A DNA stretch of 32,870 nt from Bacillota bacterium (GTDB taxonomy: Bacteria; Bacillota; Clostridia; Acetivibrionales; DSM-1351): contig JAEYNY010000020.1 in the NCBI GenBank assembly GCA_023412275.1, positions 1 through 32,870 on the forward strand, read 5' to 3'. Position 1 is the stretch's first letter; every line of letters starts with the position of its first letter. Under the pieces are notes generated by a model. The model did no database searches, had not been told where the DNA came from, and was given only the letters and a program-made list of their open reading frames with translations. This document shows positions 15,350 to 23,834 of this stretch, piece by piece. Both the position numbers and the translations under genes were made by a program.

Positions 15350-15400
15350 AAAGCATATTAAATCGAAAAAAATATTATATGTTTTCGACTAATATGCTTT
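15350..15400 (-). terminator. Terminator of the cyclophilin gene
   Basis: AAAGCATATTA (15350-15360) pairs with TAATATGCTTT near 15390-15400, extended by TCGAAAA with TTTTCGA. On the minus strand the stem is followed by TTTTATTTCTTT. Confidence 0.75.
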
Positions 15401-15405
15401 AATAA

Positions 15406-16029
15406 TTATTTTTCAAGGACTGTTACTGATTTAATAACTACCTTTTCCGTAGGGTGTGAAACTTCTCCTGAATTTGGATCTAATTCTACAGGGGTATTTG
15501 CTAATTTGTCCAAGGTTTCTTCGCCACTTGTCAGCTTACCGAATGCAGCATACTCACCGTCAAGGGTGGCTGCTGTTCCGTCCATTATAAAGAACTGACT
15601 GGATGCAGAATCAGGATCACCGCTTCTTGCCATAGATATAATGCCCTTAGTGTGCTTCAAGGTGTTTTGTGTAAAGCCATTTGAGCTAAATTCACCTTTT
15701 ATGTTCTTGTCTGAACCTCCTGTACCGTCACCCTTGGGGTCGCCACCTTGTACCATAAATCCCTTTATTATTCTGTGGAAGGTAAGGCCATTATAAAAAC
15801 CGGATTCGGCTAACGATACAAAGTTCTTTACCGTTTCGGGAGCGTATTCCGGATACAACTCAAAAGACATCTTATCTCCGTTTTCCATTTCAAACTGAAT
15901 TTTGGGATGCCCGGAAGGCTGGTTTGAGCTTCCCTGTGAACCAGGTTTACCACAGCCGGAAAGTAAGACGCTAAATATAAGTCCGGTAATTATAAAAAAA
16001 GCTGTTTTTTTAAAAAGGTTTTTAATCAT
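15406..16029 (-). CDS. Cyclophilin-type peptidyl-prolyl cis-trans isomerase lipoprotein
   Basis: 207 aa. The signal peptide ends in a lipobox LLSGC (Cys about 26), so the enzyme is anchored outside the membrane. The cyclophilin domain covers about 45-205 with FHRIIKGFMVQGGDP, the active-site Arg in FHRI, GEF and SQFFI. It catalyses proline isomerisation during folding of exported proteins. AGGAGG precedes the ATG. It appears to be a single-gene unit with its own terminator. Confidence 0.93.
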   Translation of the reverse strand: MIKNLFKKTAFFIITGLIFSVLLSGCGKPGSQGSSNQPSGHPKIQFEMENGDKMSFELYPEYAPETVKNFVSLAESGFYNGLTFHRIIKGFMVQGGDPKGDGTGGSDKNIKGEFSSNGFTQNTLKHTKGIISMARSGDPDSASSQFFIMDGTAATLDGEYAAFGKLTSGEETLDKLANTPVELDPNSGEVSHPTEKVVIKSVTVLEK

Positions 16030-16205
16030 TTTAAATCCTCCTATATGAAATAACTATTAAAAAGGCCTAGCTATATATAATTAAATAATAATATTGTGTA
16101 TAATGTATATACTTTTTGTAAATTTATTTAGAATATTGTCTCCATTTAGTTAATTTAAAATTCTATTAAAATAATACTTGCAATTTTAAAAGTAATGTGT
16201 TAAAT

Positions 16206-16211
16206 TATAAT
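16206..16211 (+). promoter_or_regulatory. -10 element upstream of tRNA-fMet
   Basis: TATAAT lies about 60 bases before the tRNA. No clean -35 is at standard distance; TTGCAA is 22 bases away. Otherwise the 16030-16271 gap shows only A/T-rich DNA. Confidence 0.35.
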
Positions 16212-16271
16212 AGTTGTCGGCGGTAATGAATAAAACTTCTAACTGCTGAACATACTTATAAATACAGTCAT

Positions 16272-16347
<76 letters not shown>

Positions 16348-16350
16348 TGA

Positions 16351-16386
16351 AAAATCCTCAAAGTTATACTTTGAGGATTTTTTTAT
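16351..16386 (+). terminator. Terminator of tRNA-fMet
   Basis: AAATCCTCAAAGT (16352-16364) pairs perfectly with ACTTTGAGGATTT (16368-16380) over a 3-base loop, followed by TTTTTT. Confidence 0.92.
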
Positions 16387-16507
16387 ACACTTTTGCGTGT
16401 TTACAAAAAGTTCATTGTTTATATATTATTTATTAATATTGTACTGTTAATATAAGTACATAAACTTTTTTTCATTTTGTTTTTTCCTCTTATTAAATTA
16501 TTTTTAT

Positions 16508-16534
16508 AAAGCCCCGTTTTATAAACGGGGCTTT
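16508..16534. terminator. GC-rich hairpin, possible bidirectional terminator
   Basis: AAAGCCCCGTTT pairs perfectly with AAACGGGGCTTT over TAT. It lies in the 356-base gene-free stretch between tRNA-fMet and the esterase, which otherwise holds only terminator hairpins. The T-tract is weak on both sides. Confidence 0.5.
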
Positions 16535-16601
16535 ATTGTTGTTAACAGAGGGTAAAAACACCTTGTACTATTTTTCCTGCCCTAAATAATCAGCGGTAAA
16601 A

Positions 16602-16654
16602 ATAAAAAAATACTCCTTCTCCGGCTATGTTTTTTAGCCGTAAAGGAGTATTTT
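16602..16654 (-). terminator. Terminator of the carboxylesterase gene
   Basis: AAAATACTCCTT (16607-16618) pairs with AAGGAGTATTTT (16643-16654), with an inner GGCTA/TAGCC helix. On the minus strand it is followed by a long T-rich run. A further small hairpin GGACAG/CTGTCC (16670-16686) lies between it and the gene. Confidence 0.85.
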
Positions 16655-16703
16655 GAATAATAATCGTCAGGACAGTAAAACTGTCCTTTTAATCAAGCAC
16701 TTT

Positions 16704-18731
16704 TTACCATTGGTAATAATACCACATAAGGGCATATGTCATCTCTTTTGTTGGTGACGGAAGTTTATTTACTGCAGCTTCAATTTCTTCTCTTGTATAT
16801 TCGGTGTTAGTCATATTTATTTTAGCCTTATTATAATCTGCAGTAAAGATGATGCCCTTAGTCGTATCAGTAGTATTTGACCATTTTTCCCATACAGGAA
16901 GGCTGCTGTTATTTGTATTGGGGTTACCTGATTGCACAAAAGACTTTAAGTAAGAGGTCATGGCATTATGCAGGGCTTCTCTGCCTTTTTCATTAGCATC
17001 TATGTAAGCGCTAGCGGCCAGAGTTTTCCCGTTTTGACCGAAAAAGAAATCCATGTCAAAGCTGTGGCCTGCACCAAACAGGTAATTGAACGGGGAAGGT
17101 GCAGAGTCTTCACTGCCCCATTTGAACCAATAGCTGTACACATCATCCTGATGTTTTTTAAGAAGTCGTGTATATCCGTCCAAAGTAGCCTTCCAATATG
17201 AGGAGGAATAATTTGTAACAGTATCAAAGAGCTGCCTGTCCGAGCTGTCTGCCGGTAACACTTCATCCAGTGACATAGCGGGTTGTTCTAACCCTAGAAC
17301 ATTGTAAATGTCAGCCCATTTATGGCCGTTTGTTGTAGGGACAGCTCCAAAGGTAAACGGGAAGAAGGGCTTCATTTCATCGCCGTTACAACCTATTATT
17401 ACCGGGACATGATTATAGTTTCCAGACTCAAAAGCCTTGCTTAGTGGGCCTGAGAGAACTAAGCCGTCTGCAATTGAGGTTATGCGAGTGATTCCGCCGT
17501 TTTCGTCCATGACAGATTTTGCAATGTCCTCTGCGGATTTGCTTCTGAGGTATTTTGCTATTTGAGTACTAGTCATAGTTTTTCTGTGTGAAGCTGCTTC
17601 CTCTAAATCCTTGCAGGTTCCATCCATCACAAGAAGCCTTTCAACTGCTGAGGCAGATATAGCTGACGCTGTTTCAACGGGTGCATTAGAGCCGGCACCA
17701 CTTTGACTAATAGCCTTATGGAAAAGTCCTTTTGCTAGGGGAGAAATCAAAAGGTTCATAACTTGGAAACCACCAGCCGATTCTCCTGCTATGGTAACAT
17801 TATTATGATCGCCTCCAAAGCTGTCAATATTTTTTTGTACCCATTCTAGAGCCTTAATCATGTCAAGATTTGCATAATTGCCTGATTTGTCCTCTGCAGT
17901 TCCGTCAGAATTCAGTGCAGTGTTGTAGAACCAACCGAAGGGCCCGAGCCTGTACTGGATAACTACAACTACCATGTTAGTTTTATTTGCAAAGTATGAA
18001 AGGTTGTATTCATCTGCTCCTCCCATTACATTGCCTCCGCCGTGAATCCAGAAGTAGACAGGAAGCTTTTTATTAATTGTCTTTGGACGAAATACATTGA
18101 GGTAAAGGCAATCTTCAGAACCCATAAGCTTATTTTGCGGAATCCACTGTTTATTTGCTACAGGCTGGGTGCAGCGGGTAAAATCATCAGTCGATAGCCG
18201 TATCCCTTTCCAGGGTTCGGGACTTACGGGTGCTTTCCATCTAAGCTCTCCTACCGGAGGCTTCGCATATGGTATGCCTGCCCATTTCCAACTGCCGAAA
18301 CCGGCATCTACACCTGCAACTTTACCGTATTCGGTTGTTATGGTTGTCTTAGTAGCATTTTCTATTGAAGCCACTCCGATATTTATACCTTCAATAAGCT
18401 TTGATTGTTTGGATGGCACAATCCATATCTTTATTTTTTCCTTGATATCCTTATTGAGCTTATTAACTGCACTTTTAAAATTATCTTTTTGGACAAGATC
18501 ATATGTAGCCTTAATTTGCCTCAAAAGTGCTTGCTTTTGAGTATCTGACGATTTCGTGGTTTTAAAAGCCGATGATTGCAGAACTTTAACCTGATTACTT
18601 AAGGAATCCAATGCTTGAATTGGCCCAGGTGTTATTGAAGAACTGGTTTGAACTGCAATTCCAGTATTTAATCCGGTGTTTAATACTGAACAGAATAAAA
18701 TAATGGATAAGGCAAAAACGAGTTTTTTCAA
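16704..18731 (-). CDS. Secreted type-B carboxylesterase with N-terminal FIMAH-like region
   Basis: 675 aa. A signal peptide occupies residues 1 to about 26. Residues about 45-110 form a helical FIMAH-like module. The alpha/beta-hydrolase of the carboxylesterase type B family covers about 130-660. Visible active-site features are the oxyanion HGGG (230-233), nucleophile S318 in GESAGG, an acidic residue around E452 in GCNGDE, and H556 in GAGHSFDMDFF. SEDCLYLNVFRP is the family signature. It hydrolyses carboxylic esters outside the cell; in a plant-cell-wall degrader it could act on acylated polysaccharides, which is inferred. GGAGGG lies upstream of the ATG. It forms a single transcription unit ending at the hairpin near 16602. 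Confidence 0.92.
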   Translation of the reverse strand: MKKLVFALSIILFCSVLNTGLNTGIAVQTSSSITPGPIQALDSLSNQVKVLQSSAFKTTKSSDTQKQALLRQIKATYDLVQKDNFKSAVNKLNKDIKEKIKIWIVPSKQSKLIEGINIGVASIENATKTTITTEYGKVAGVDAGFGSWKWAGIPYAKPPVGELRWKAPVSPEPWKGIRLSTDDFTRCTQPVANKQWIPQNKLMGSEDCLYLNVFRPKTINKKLPVYFWIHGGGNVMGGADEYNLSYFANKTNMVVVVIQYRLGPFGWFYNTALNSDGTAEDKSGNYANLDMIKALEWVQKNIDSFGGDHNNVTIAGESAGGFQVMNLLISPLAKGLFHKAISQSGAGSNAPVETASAISASAVERLLVMDGTCKDLEEAASHRKTMTSTQIAKYLRSKSAEDIAKSVMDENGGITRITSIADGLVLSGPLSKAFESGNYNHVPVIIGCNGDEMKPFFPFTFGAVPTTNGHKWADIYNVLGLEQPAMSLDEVLPADSSDRQLFDTVTNYSSSYWKATLDGYTRLLKKHQDDVYSYWFKWGSEDSAPSPFNYLFGAGHSFDMDFFFGQNGKTLAASAYIDANEKGREALHNAMTSYLKSFVQSGNPNTNNSSLPVWEKWSNTTDTTKGIIFTADYNKAKINMTNTEYTREEIEAAVNKLPSPTKEMTYALMWYYYQW

Positions 18732-18975
18732 AAAAATCCCTCCTCTAAAAGTTTATTTTGTATAGTAGCAAAATGAGATATATACATTTATTAAATTTTA
18801 CCATTTATGTAATAATTTATATAACATTATCTGAGAATTAATTGGTGACTATAACCTAATAATTTTCAAACTATGACGTTTTCCATGCTTTTGAAATGTA
18901 TTTGTGTGGATATAGATATTTTATGTGAAATGGACAATGGTATACTTGAAATAATTCGAAGAGATGCGAAAGTAT

Positions 18976-19010
18976 AGTATAATTGCCAGATAAAATCCGG
19001 CAATTATACT
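18976..19010 (-). terminator. Hairpin downstream of the tandem CarD-like genes
   Basis: AGTATAATTGCC (18976-18987) pairs perfectly with GGCAATTATACT (18999-19010). It lies 19 bases after the stop codon, a terminator position, though the minus-strand T-tract is weak. The rest of the 18732-19028 gap shows no gene or clear motif. Confidence 0.5.
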
Positions 19011-19028
19011 GCTGTTTATGCTCAATAC

Positions 19029-19496
19029 TCACCATCCATCATTAGAGACGGCGGACGAGATGTAACCTTCAACTTCGCCCATGGGTATTCCCAAAACTAC
19101 GGATATTTCTCCATGAAAATAGTTTTTAGCTTTATCAGCGTATTCAAGTTCACCTTCCATCAACCGTCCGTCTTGCTGCCTCAAATAAACAGACTTGATA
19201 ACCTTTACCCAGTTAACCTCGTCAAACTCATTTAAGGCATCTTCATATAACTCTTTGCGACTCTTATCGTTAGGGGCTTTAATAGTAGTAATAAAGCCAA
19301 CACGTTCAATGACTTCCAGTATATTTTCCTTTGAAGATACTCCCCTTACAATTCCATTAGTATCAGTAACAGGGACTGTTATACTTTCTTTGGATTCATG
19401 CTGTTGTAAATGATATTCGATCCTATTCACATTAATGACTTTCCAAATGCCACCCTGTACACACAGGACATATTCACCCACATTAAACAATCCCAT
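19029..19496 (-). CDS. CarD-like protein, second of a tandem pair
   Basis: 155 aa beginning MGLFNVGEYVLCVQGGIWKV, the Tudor-like RNA-polymerase-interacting start seen in CarD/CdnL and TRCF proteins. A helical C-terminus resembles that of its neighbour (VKVIKSVYLRQQ against VKLIRTLHLREQ). It is diverged from classical CarD, for example at the usual YPxHG-type motif. It overlaps the end of the upstream paralogue by 14 bases, so the two are co-translated. Known CarD proteins stabilise open promoter complexes; whether this copy does is inferred. Confidence 0.7.
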   Translation of the reverse strand: MGLFNVGEYVLCVQGGIWKVINVNRIEYHLQQHESKESITVPVTDTNGIVRGVSSKENILEVIERVGFITTIKAPNDKSRKELYEDALNEFDEVNWVKVIKSVYLRQQDGRLMEGELEYADKAKNYFHGEISVVLGIPMGEVEGYISSAVSNDGW

Positions 19497-20019
19497 CAAC
19501 TTCTTCTTGTTTCCTTGTGTTGAATTCAATCTGCCTTGTGATGAAAGGAATTACTTCTTCTCTCTTAATATCCAGAACGAAAATAAACTCATCATACAGA
19601 GTTTTTTCAGCATCCTTTAAAAACTTTTCGTCAGAAGCATACAGCTTTCTACCTGAGCTCTTCAAGTCCTGTTCTCTTAGGTGAAGGGTCCTGATGAGTT
19701 TCACAAGAGCACTGCGGTCTGAGCCTGCCATAATATTTCTATAGGATTCCTTTCTTTCGTTCTCATTCTCAATCCAGATTGTATCTTCGTCAGGCATTTC
19801 CCTAATCAAGGAATAAATTTCGTCAACTGAGAGGATACGTCGCATCTTTTGCTCAGCTGTTTCATTCCCTACAGGAAAATAGATGGTAGAACCGTTTTCG
19901 AAAACAGGCTTTAAAACATAGTAAGGACGAGTGCTTGAATCAATCGTCATATCCTCTATTCCCTCAATCTTACAAATACCATGATTTCCGTATATAATAT
20001 TGTCACCGACTGAAAACAT
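19483..20019 (-). CDS. CarD family transcriptional regulator
   Basis: 178 aa starting MFSVGDNIIYGNHGICKIEG, which closely matches the CarD_CdnL_TRCF domain (residues 1-60) with YYVLKP and IYFPV. A C-terminal helical domain (about 70-165) is the DNA-contacting part in known members. TAGGAGGAG precedes the ATG. It is the first gene of a two-gene unit. Confidence 0.88.
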   Translation of the reverse strand: MFSVGDNIIYGNHGICKIEGIEDMTIDSSTRPYYVLKPVFENGSTIYFPVGNETAEQKMRRILSVDEIYSLIREMPDEDTIWIENENERKESYRNIMAGSDRSALVKLIRTLHLREQDLKSSGRKLYASDEKFLKDAEKTLYDEFIFVLDIKREEVIPFITRQIEFNTRKQEEVDGIV

Positions 20020-20244
20020 ATAACTCCTCCTACCTCTAAAATATAAATTATTTGACTAAAGTCTCGTATATAGGCTATATAGCAGATTTTAGCTCATACC
20101 TATATTATAGCATTTTCAAATTTAAAATCTCAAAGGCCAATTTTGAAGAAAAAATTGATAATATTAACGTTACTATTAGGCAAAATGAATATATAATTGT
20201 GTAATAAAATATATTAGTCAAGTATACAACTTTGGGAGGATAAC

Positions 20245-20802
20245 ATGAAAATATCAAGTGAACGTCTTAATTTCAGATTTTTTACACATGAAGATTTTCC
20301 ATTATTCTATTCTATATTTTCAAATGAAACGGTAATGAGATATGCGTGGATAGATAAAATAAGCAATGAAGACAATGCATATACCTTTTTTGAAGGATTC
20401 ATAAATGCGGGAGAGGATGTTAATAAAGACGGCTCCTATGCCTTTGCAGTTTTCTCCAAAGAGGGGAATGAATTTATAGGTTTTGCTGACATTCAGATAC
20501 ATAGCAGGAATAACTCAGGGGGCTGTGGAGAAATAGGGTATTTCTTGTTACCTGAATACTGGGGTAAAGGTTTTGCAACAGAACTTGCAAATGCATTGAT
20601 AGAATTTGGCTTTACAAGGCTTGGACTTCACAAGATATCTGCCAGATGTAATTCCAACAACTTTAAGTCAGAAGGAATTATGAAAAAGGTGGGTATGACT
20701 TTGGAAGGTGAGCTACGCAAGGTAAGATTCAAATACGGTAGTTGGGATGATGAAAAAAACTACGGAATCCTTTTGGAAGAATGGAAGGTAGCTAACCATT
20801 AA
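20245..20802 (+). CDS. GNAT N-acetyltransferase, RimJ/RimL type
   Basis: 185 aa with RimJ/RimL layout: SERLNFRFFTHEDFPLFYSI at the start and the acetyl-CoA loop in LPEYWGKGFATELANALIEF, then HKISARCNSNNFKSEGIMKK. It transfers an acetyl group from acetyl-CoA to an amine; the substrate is unknown. It has a GGGAGG site. It stands alone, convergent with the Fur-family gene 8 bases away. Confidence 0.9.
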   Translation: MKISSERLNFRFFTHEDFPLFYSIFSNETVMRYAWIDKISNEDNAYTFFEGFINAGEDVNKDGSYAFAVFSKEGNEFIGFADIQIHSRNNSGGCGEIGYFLLPEYWGKGFATELANALIEFGFTRLGLHKISARCNSNNFKSEGIMKKVGMTLEGELRKVRFKYGSWDDEKNYGILLEEWKVANH

Positions 20803-20810
20803 GTAACCCG

Positions 20811-21221
20811 TTAGTCATGTTTGGCACATTTAGGACATATGCCGGAAAATTCAAGGCTATGTCCCGTTATGGTGAACCCGGTTTGATTAATGAGGTTTTT
20901 TTCAATATTTGTTAAGGGACAATCATCGATTGGTACGGTTTCATTACACAAGGTACATACTAGCTGATGCTTGTGATGATGGCTGTTTATCTGATAATAT
21001 GTTTTGCCGTCCTGACTAAGGTTTTTTAAAAGAATTCCTTTTTCAGAAAGAGTCCCCAAGGTTCTGTAAGCAGTTGAGAGACTCATATGGACATTGTTAA
21101 TAACATGGGAGAATATCTCTTCTGCCGTCAACGGTACAACTGAATTTTCAAGAACTGCAAGTATAGCCATACGGCGTTTAGTGGTTTTCAAATCTGAGGA
21201 TTTTAGAACATTTTTATCCAT
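20811..21221 (-). CDS. Fur-family metal-responsive repressor, probably Zur
   Basis: 136 aa from the ATG at 21221, which has AGGAGC eight bases upstream. The winged helix is at about 10-80 (STAYRTLGTLSEKGILLK). The HHHKHQ metal site follows. Two CxxC pairs, CTLC and CPKC, bind structural zinc. It is divergent from a CobW/YcgR/YcgQ-type operon, and in B. subtilis the corresponding genes are controlled by Zur, so zinc sensing is the best guess. PerR or Fur cannot be excluded from sequence alone. Confidence 0.85.
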   Translation of the reverse strand: MDKNVLKSSDLKTTKRRMAILAVLENSVVPLTAEEIFSHVINNVHMSLSTAYRTLGTLSEKGILLKNLSQDGKTYYQINSHHHKHQLVCTLCNETVPIDDCPLTNIEKNLINQTGFTITGHSLEFSGICPKCAKHD

Positions 21222-21293
21222 AATAGCTGCTCCTGTTAATGCATTTTCAAATATAATATAGCTCACTGTAGGATTATATGTCAATGACCGGCA

Positions 21294-21310
21294 GGATAAT
21301 CATTAATTAG
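21294..21310. promoter_or_regulatory. Fur/Zur-like box in the divergent promoter region
   Basis: GGATAATCATTAATTAG contains the core TAATCATTA, similar to Firmicute Zur and Fur boxes. It overlaps the -35 region of the CobW promoter (-10 TATAAT at 21322-21327) and lies upstream of the regulator promoter. Only one copy is present and the match is imperfect. Confidence 0.4.
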
Positions 21311-21350
21311 AAGTGGATGAATATAATTAAATAAAGGGGGAACATATCAT

Positions 21351-22283
21351 ATGGCTGTTAAAATAGACATTGTTTCGGGTTTTCTTGGCGCAGGAAAGAC
21401 AACTTTAATAAAAAAGCTTCTGAAAGAAAAATTGGGCTCAGAAAAAGTTGTTATTATAGAAAATGAGTTTGGTGAAATAGGAATTGACGGCGGAATTCTA
21501 AGGGATTCAGGAATAGAGATAAAAGAAATCAATTCAGGCTGTATTTGTTGTTCATTGGTAGGGGATTTTTCTACGGCTCTAAAGGAGGTTCTGAGAAAAT
21601 ATTCACCTGACAGGATTATTATTGAACCCTCCGGCGTAGGTAAACTATCAGGAGTTCTGGAGGCCTGTGGTAAAATGGAAAAGCAGTCAGATGCCCATGT
21701 AAATATGTGTATAGCAGTTGTGGATGCAATGAAGTATGTAATTTATGTAAACAACTTCGGAGAATTTTTTCAAGACCAGTTAAAAAATGCAAAGACCATA
21801 ATTTTAAGCAGAACACAAATGATGGAGAAAGAAAAGCTTTCGAAAGTTGTAAATGATATTCATAAACGCAACCCTGAAGCCAACATTGTAACAACCGATT
21901 GGTCTGAATTAAAGGGAGAGGATATTATTTCTCTTGCGGGACAGGGTGGAGATTTAAATATGGAAAATCTGCCAGAGAACAGGCTACACAGGCACACGGA
22001 GGCCAATAAAATGTTTCAGAACTGGGGCGTTGAAACTCCTAAGCACTACACTGATGAAGGGATACGCAGTATACTAAATTCCCTTTCAAATAAATCCTTG
22101 TATGGGAATGTACTTAGGTCAAAAGGGATAATTCCCCTACTGAAAAACAGTTGGGTACAGTTTGATTTTGTACCGGGAGAAATCAACATTAAGCCATGCT
22201 TGCCGGACTATACGGGACGAATTTGCGTTATCGGCGAAAAGCTCAACACCGCAGAATTGAAAAAACTTTTTACGGGAGTTTAA
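21351..22283 (+). CDS. COG0523/CobW-family metallochaperone GTPase (YciC-like)
   Basis: 310 aa. Walker A is GFLGAGKTT (about 10-18). The metal motif CxCC is in GCICCSLV (C64, C66, C67). A C-terminal CobW_C domain covers about 215-308. Such proteins load zinc onto clients when zinc is scarce. It is the first gene of the operon, next to a Fur-family regulator; AAAGGGGG precedes the ATG. It ends two bases before the GTG of the fusion gene. Confidence 0.92.
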   Translation: MAVKIDIVSGFLGAGKTTLIKKLLKEKLGSEKVVIIENEFGEIGIDGGILRDSGIEIKEINSGCICCSLVGDFSTALKEVLRKYSPDRIIIEPSGVGKLSGVLEACGKMEKQSDAHVNMCIAVVDAMKYVIYVNNFGEFFQDQLKNAKTIILSRTQMMEKEKLSKVVNDIHKRNPEANIVTTDWSELKGEDIISLAGQGGDLNMENLPENRLHRHTEANKMFQNWGVETPKHYTDEGIRSILNSLSNKSLYGNVLRSKGIIPLLKNSWVQFDFVPGEINIKPCLPDYTGRICVIGEKLNTAELKKLFTGV

Positions 22284-22285
22284 AT

Positions 22286-23812
22286 GTGAATATACAATTA
22301 AGTATAATTGGGGGATTCCTTGAAGCCGGCAAGACTACATTCATACAAAATCTATTAAAAAGTCAGCATTGCACAAACAGTAAAAAAAACGTATTAATAT
22401 GCTGTGAGCAGGGATTTGAAGAATACCGGGAAAGTATTCTCAAAAGGCATAATACCGTATTAATTAATATAAATGATATACGTATGCTTGACAGAAGCTT
22501 TATAAATTCCGTTATTGAGGAACATAACCCGGGTAGGATTTTTATAGAATATAACGGAACATGGCCTATCGGAGAACTTTTAAGAATAAGGTTGCCATCA
22601 CGGTGTCGCATAAGCAATATATTTTTTATTGCGGACGCTTCCAACTTTGCATTGTACCTGAACAATATGAAGTCAATAATGACGGAGCAGATTTCAAACA
22701 GCGACATTGTTATTTTAAACCGAGAAAAATCCTTGGATTCTGTGGAGAAAACAAATATCAAAAGAGCCATAAAGGCAGTCAACAGGCAAGCAAAAATTGT
22801 ATATTTTAAAAATGATTATAAAATACTACAAGATAATAATAAAGCTTTCAGTGGCTTTTTATTTGTAGCACTATTGCTCGTACTATTCCTGTTTTTAACA
22901 TCAGTTAAAAATACAAGCTCTGCCTTTATAACTATTTTTCTGAGTATTCTCATTGAGGCCCTTCCATTTATATTAATAGGTATATTTATTTCATCCTTCC
23001 TACAGGTATTTGTTTCTGACGAAAAAATAGTTAAAGTGTTTAGACGCTTTAAATGGGCGGGTTTCCCGGTAGCTGTGATTATGGGAATTTTCTTTCCGGT
23101 ATGCGATTGTGCAATGGCTCCCATTTGTTCAAGACTTGCCGGAAAGGGAGTTCCTCTGCACTATGTATTGACATTTTTATTAAGCGCTCCTGTTGTAAAT
23201 CCTGTTGTAATTATGTCTACATACTATGCCTTTCCTAATAAACCTGAAATTGTATTAATGAGAGTTGGGTTAGGTCTAGTGATAGCTTTGTCGGTGGGAC
23301 TTATAGTGAAATTTGCAGGGGTTACAAAGGAATATGCCGTAAATGAGACAGTTCTGGAAACGCCATGCTCAGGTGGTTATATTGGGGATTTTTCACAAGA
23401 GGGATTTATCGGTAAACTTGGGATGCTTACAAGACATGCAGGAATGGAATTTTTCAATGTGAGCAGCTACATAGTAGTAGGAGCATTTGTAACCTCTCTT
23501 TTACAGACGTTTTTATCGGGGAAGCTGTTTTCGACAACTGGGATAAGCCGATACATGGAACTGTTGGTAATGCTGGGGGCAGCTGTATTTATGTCGGTAT
23601 GTTCAACCTCAAATGCATTTATTGCAAGAGGCTTTTCTCACAGCTTTCCAATCCATGGGGTGGTATGTTATATGGTAATGGGTCCTATGCTTGATTTGAA
23701 AAATTTAATGATGCTCTCGGCTGGTTTCAAAAAGAGATTTCTGGTAGAACTGGTTTCAATACTTATAGTTATTGCGGTTTTTGTTTTCTCAATAGCAGCA
23801 TTTTTTAGCTGA
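22286..23812 (+). CDS. Fusion: CobW-like P-loop domain plus YcgR/UPF0718 permease
   Basis: 508 aa from a GTG with GGGAG seven bases upstream. Residues 1 to about 185 are a second, diverged CobW-like domain: Walker A GGFLEAGKTT, but no CxCC. Residues about 190-505 are an eight-helix-type permease of the UPF0718/DUF318 family with the FFPVCDCAMAPICSRLAGKG motif and a second half-repeat, SVCSTSNAFIARGF. In B. subtilis, YcgR is a stand-alone permease and YciC a stand-alone GTPase; here they are one chain. The gene is coupled to the upstream CobW. A longer frame back to 22196 is not supported. Metal or metal-chelate export or import is inferred. Confidence 0.85.
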   Translation: MNIQLSIIGGFLEAGKTTFIQNLLKSQHCTNSKKNVLICCEQGFEEYRESILKRHNTVLININDIRMLDRSFINSVIEEHNPGRIFIEYNGTWPIGELLRIRLPSRCRISNIFFIADASNFALYLNNMKSIMTEQISNSDIVILNREKSLDSVEKTNIKRAIKAVNRQAKIVYFKNDYKILQDNNKAFSGFLFVALLLVLFLFLTSVKNTSSAFITIFLSILIEALPFILIGIFISSFLQVFVSDEKIVKVFRRFKWAGFPVAVIMGIFFPVCDCAMAPICSRLAGKGVPLHYVLTFLLSAPVVNPVVIMSTYYAFPNKPEIVLMRVGLGLVIALSVGLIVKFAGVTKEYAVNETVLETPCSGGYIGDFSQEGFIGKLGMLTRHAGMEFFNVSSYIVVGAFVTSLLQTFLSGKLFSTTGISRYMELLVMLGAAVFMSVCSTSNAFIARGFSHSFPIHGVVCYMVMGPMLDLKNLMMLSAGFKKRFLVELVSILIVIAVFVFSIAAFFS

Positions 23813-23834
23813 CGGGAGTAGGATTGATAAAATT

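Noticed and set aside
16348..16703. Small RNA gene in the gap after tRNA-fMet
   Set aside because: The hairpins there are explained as terminators of the tRNA and of the convergent esterase; no promoter stands out.
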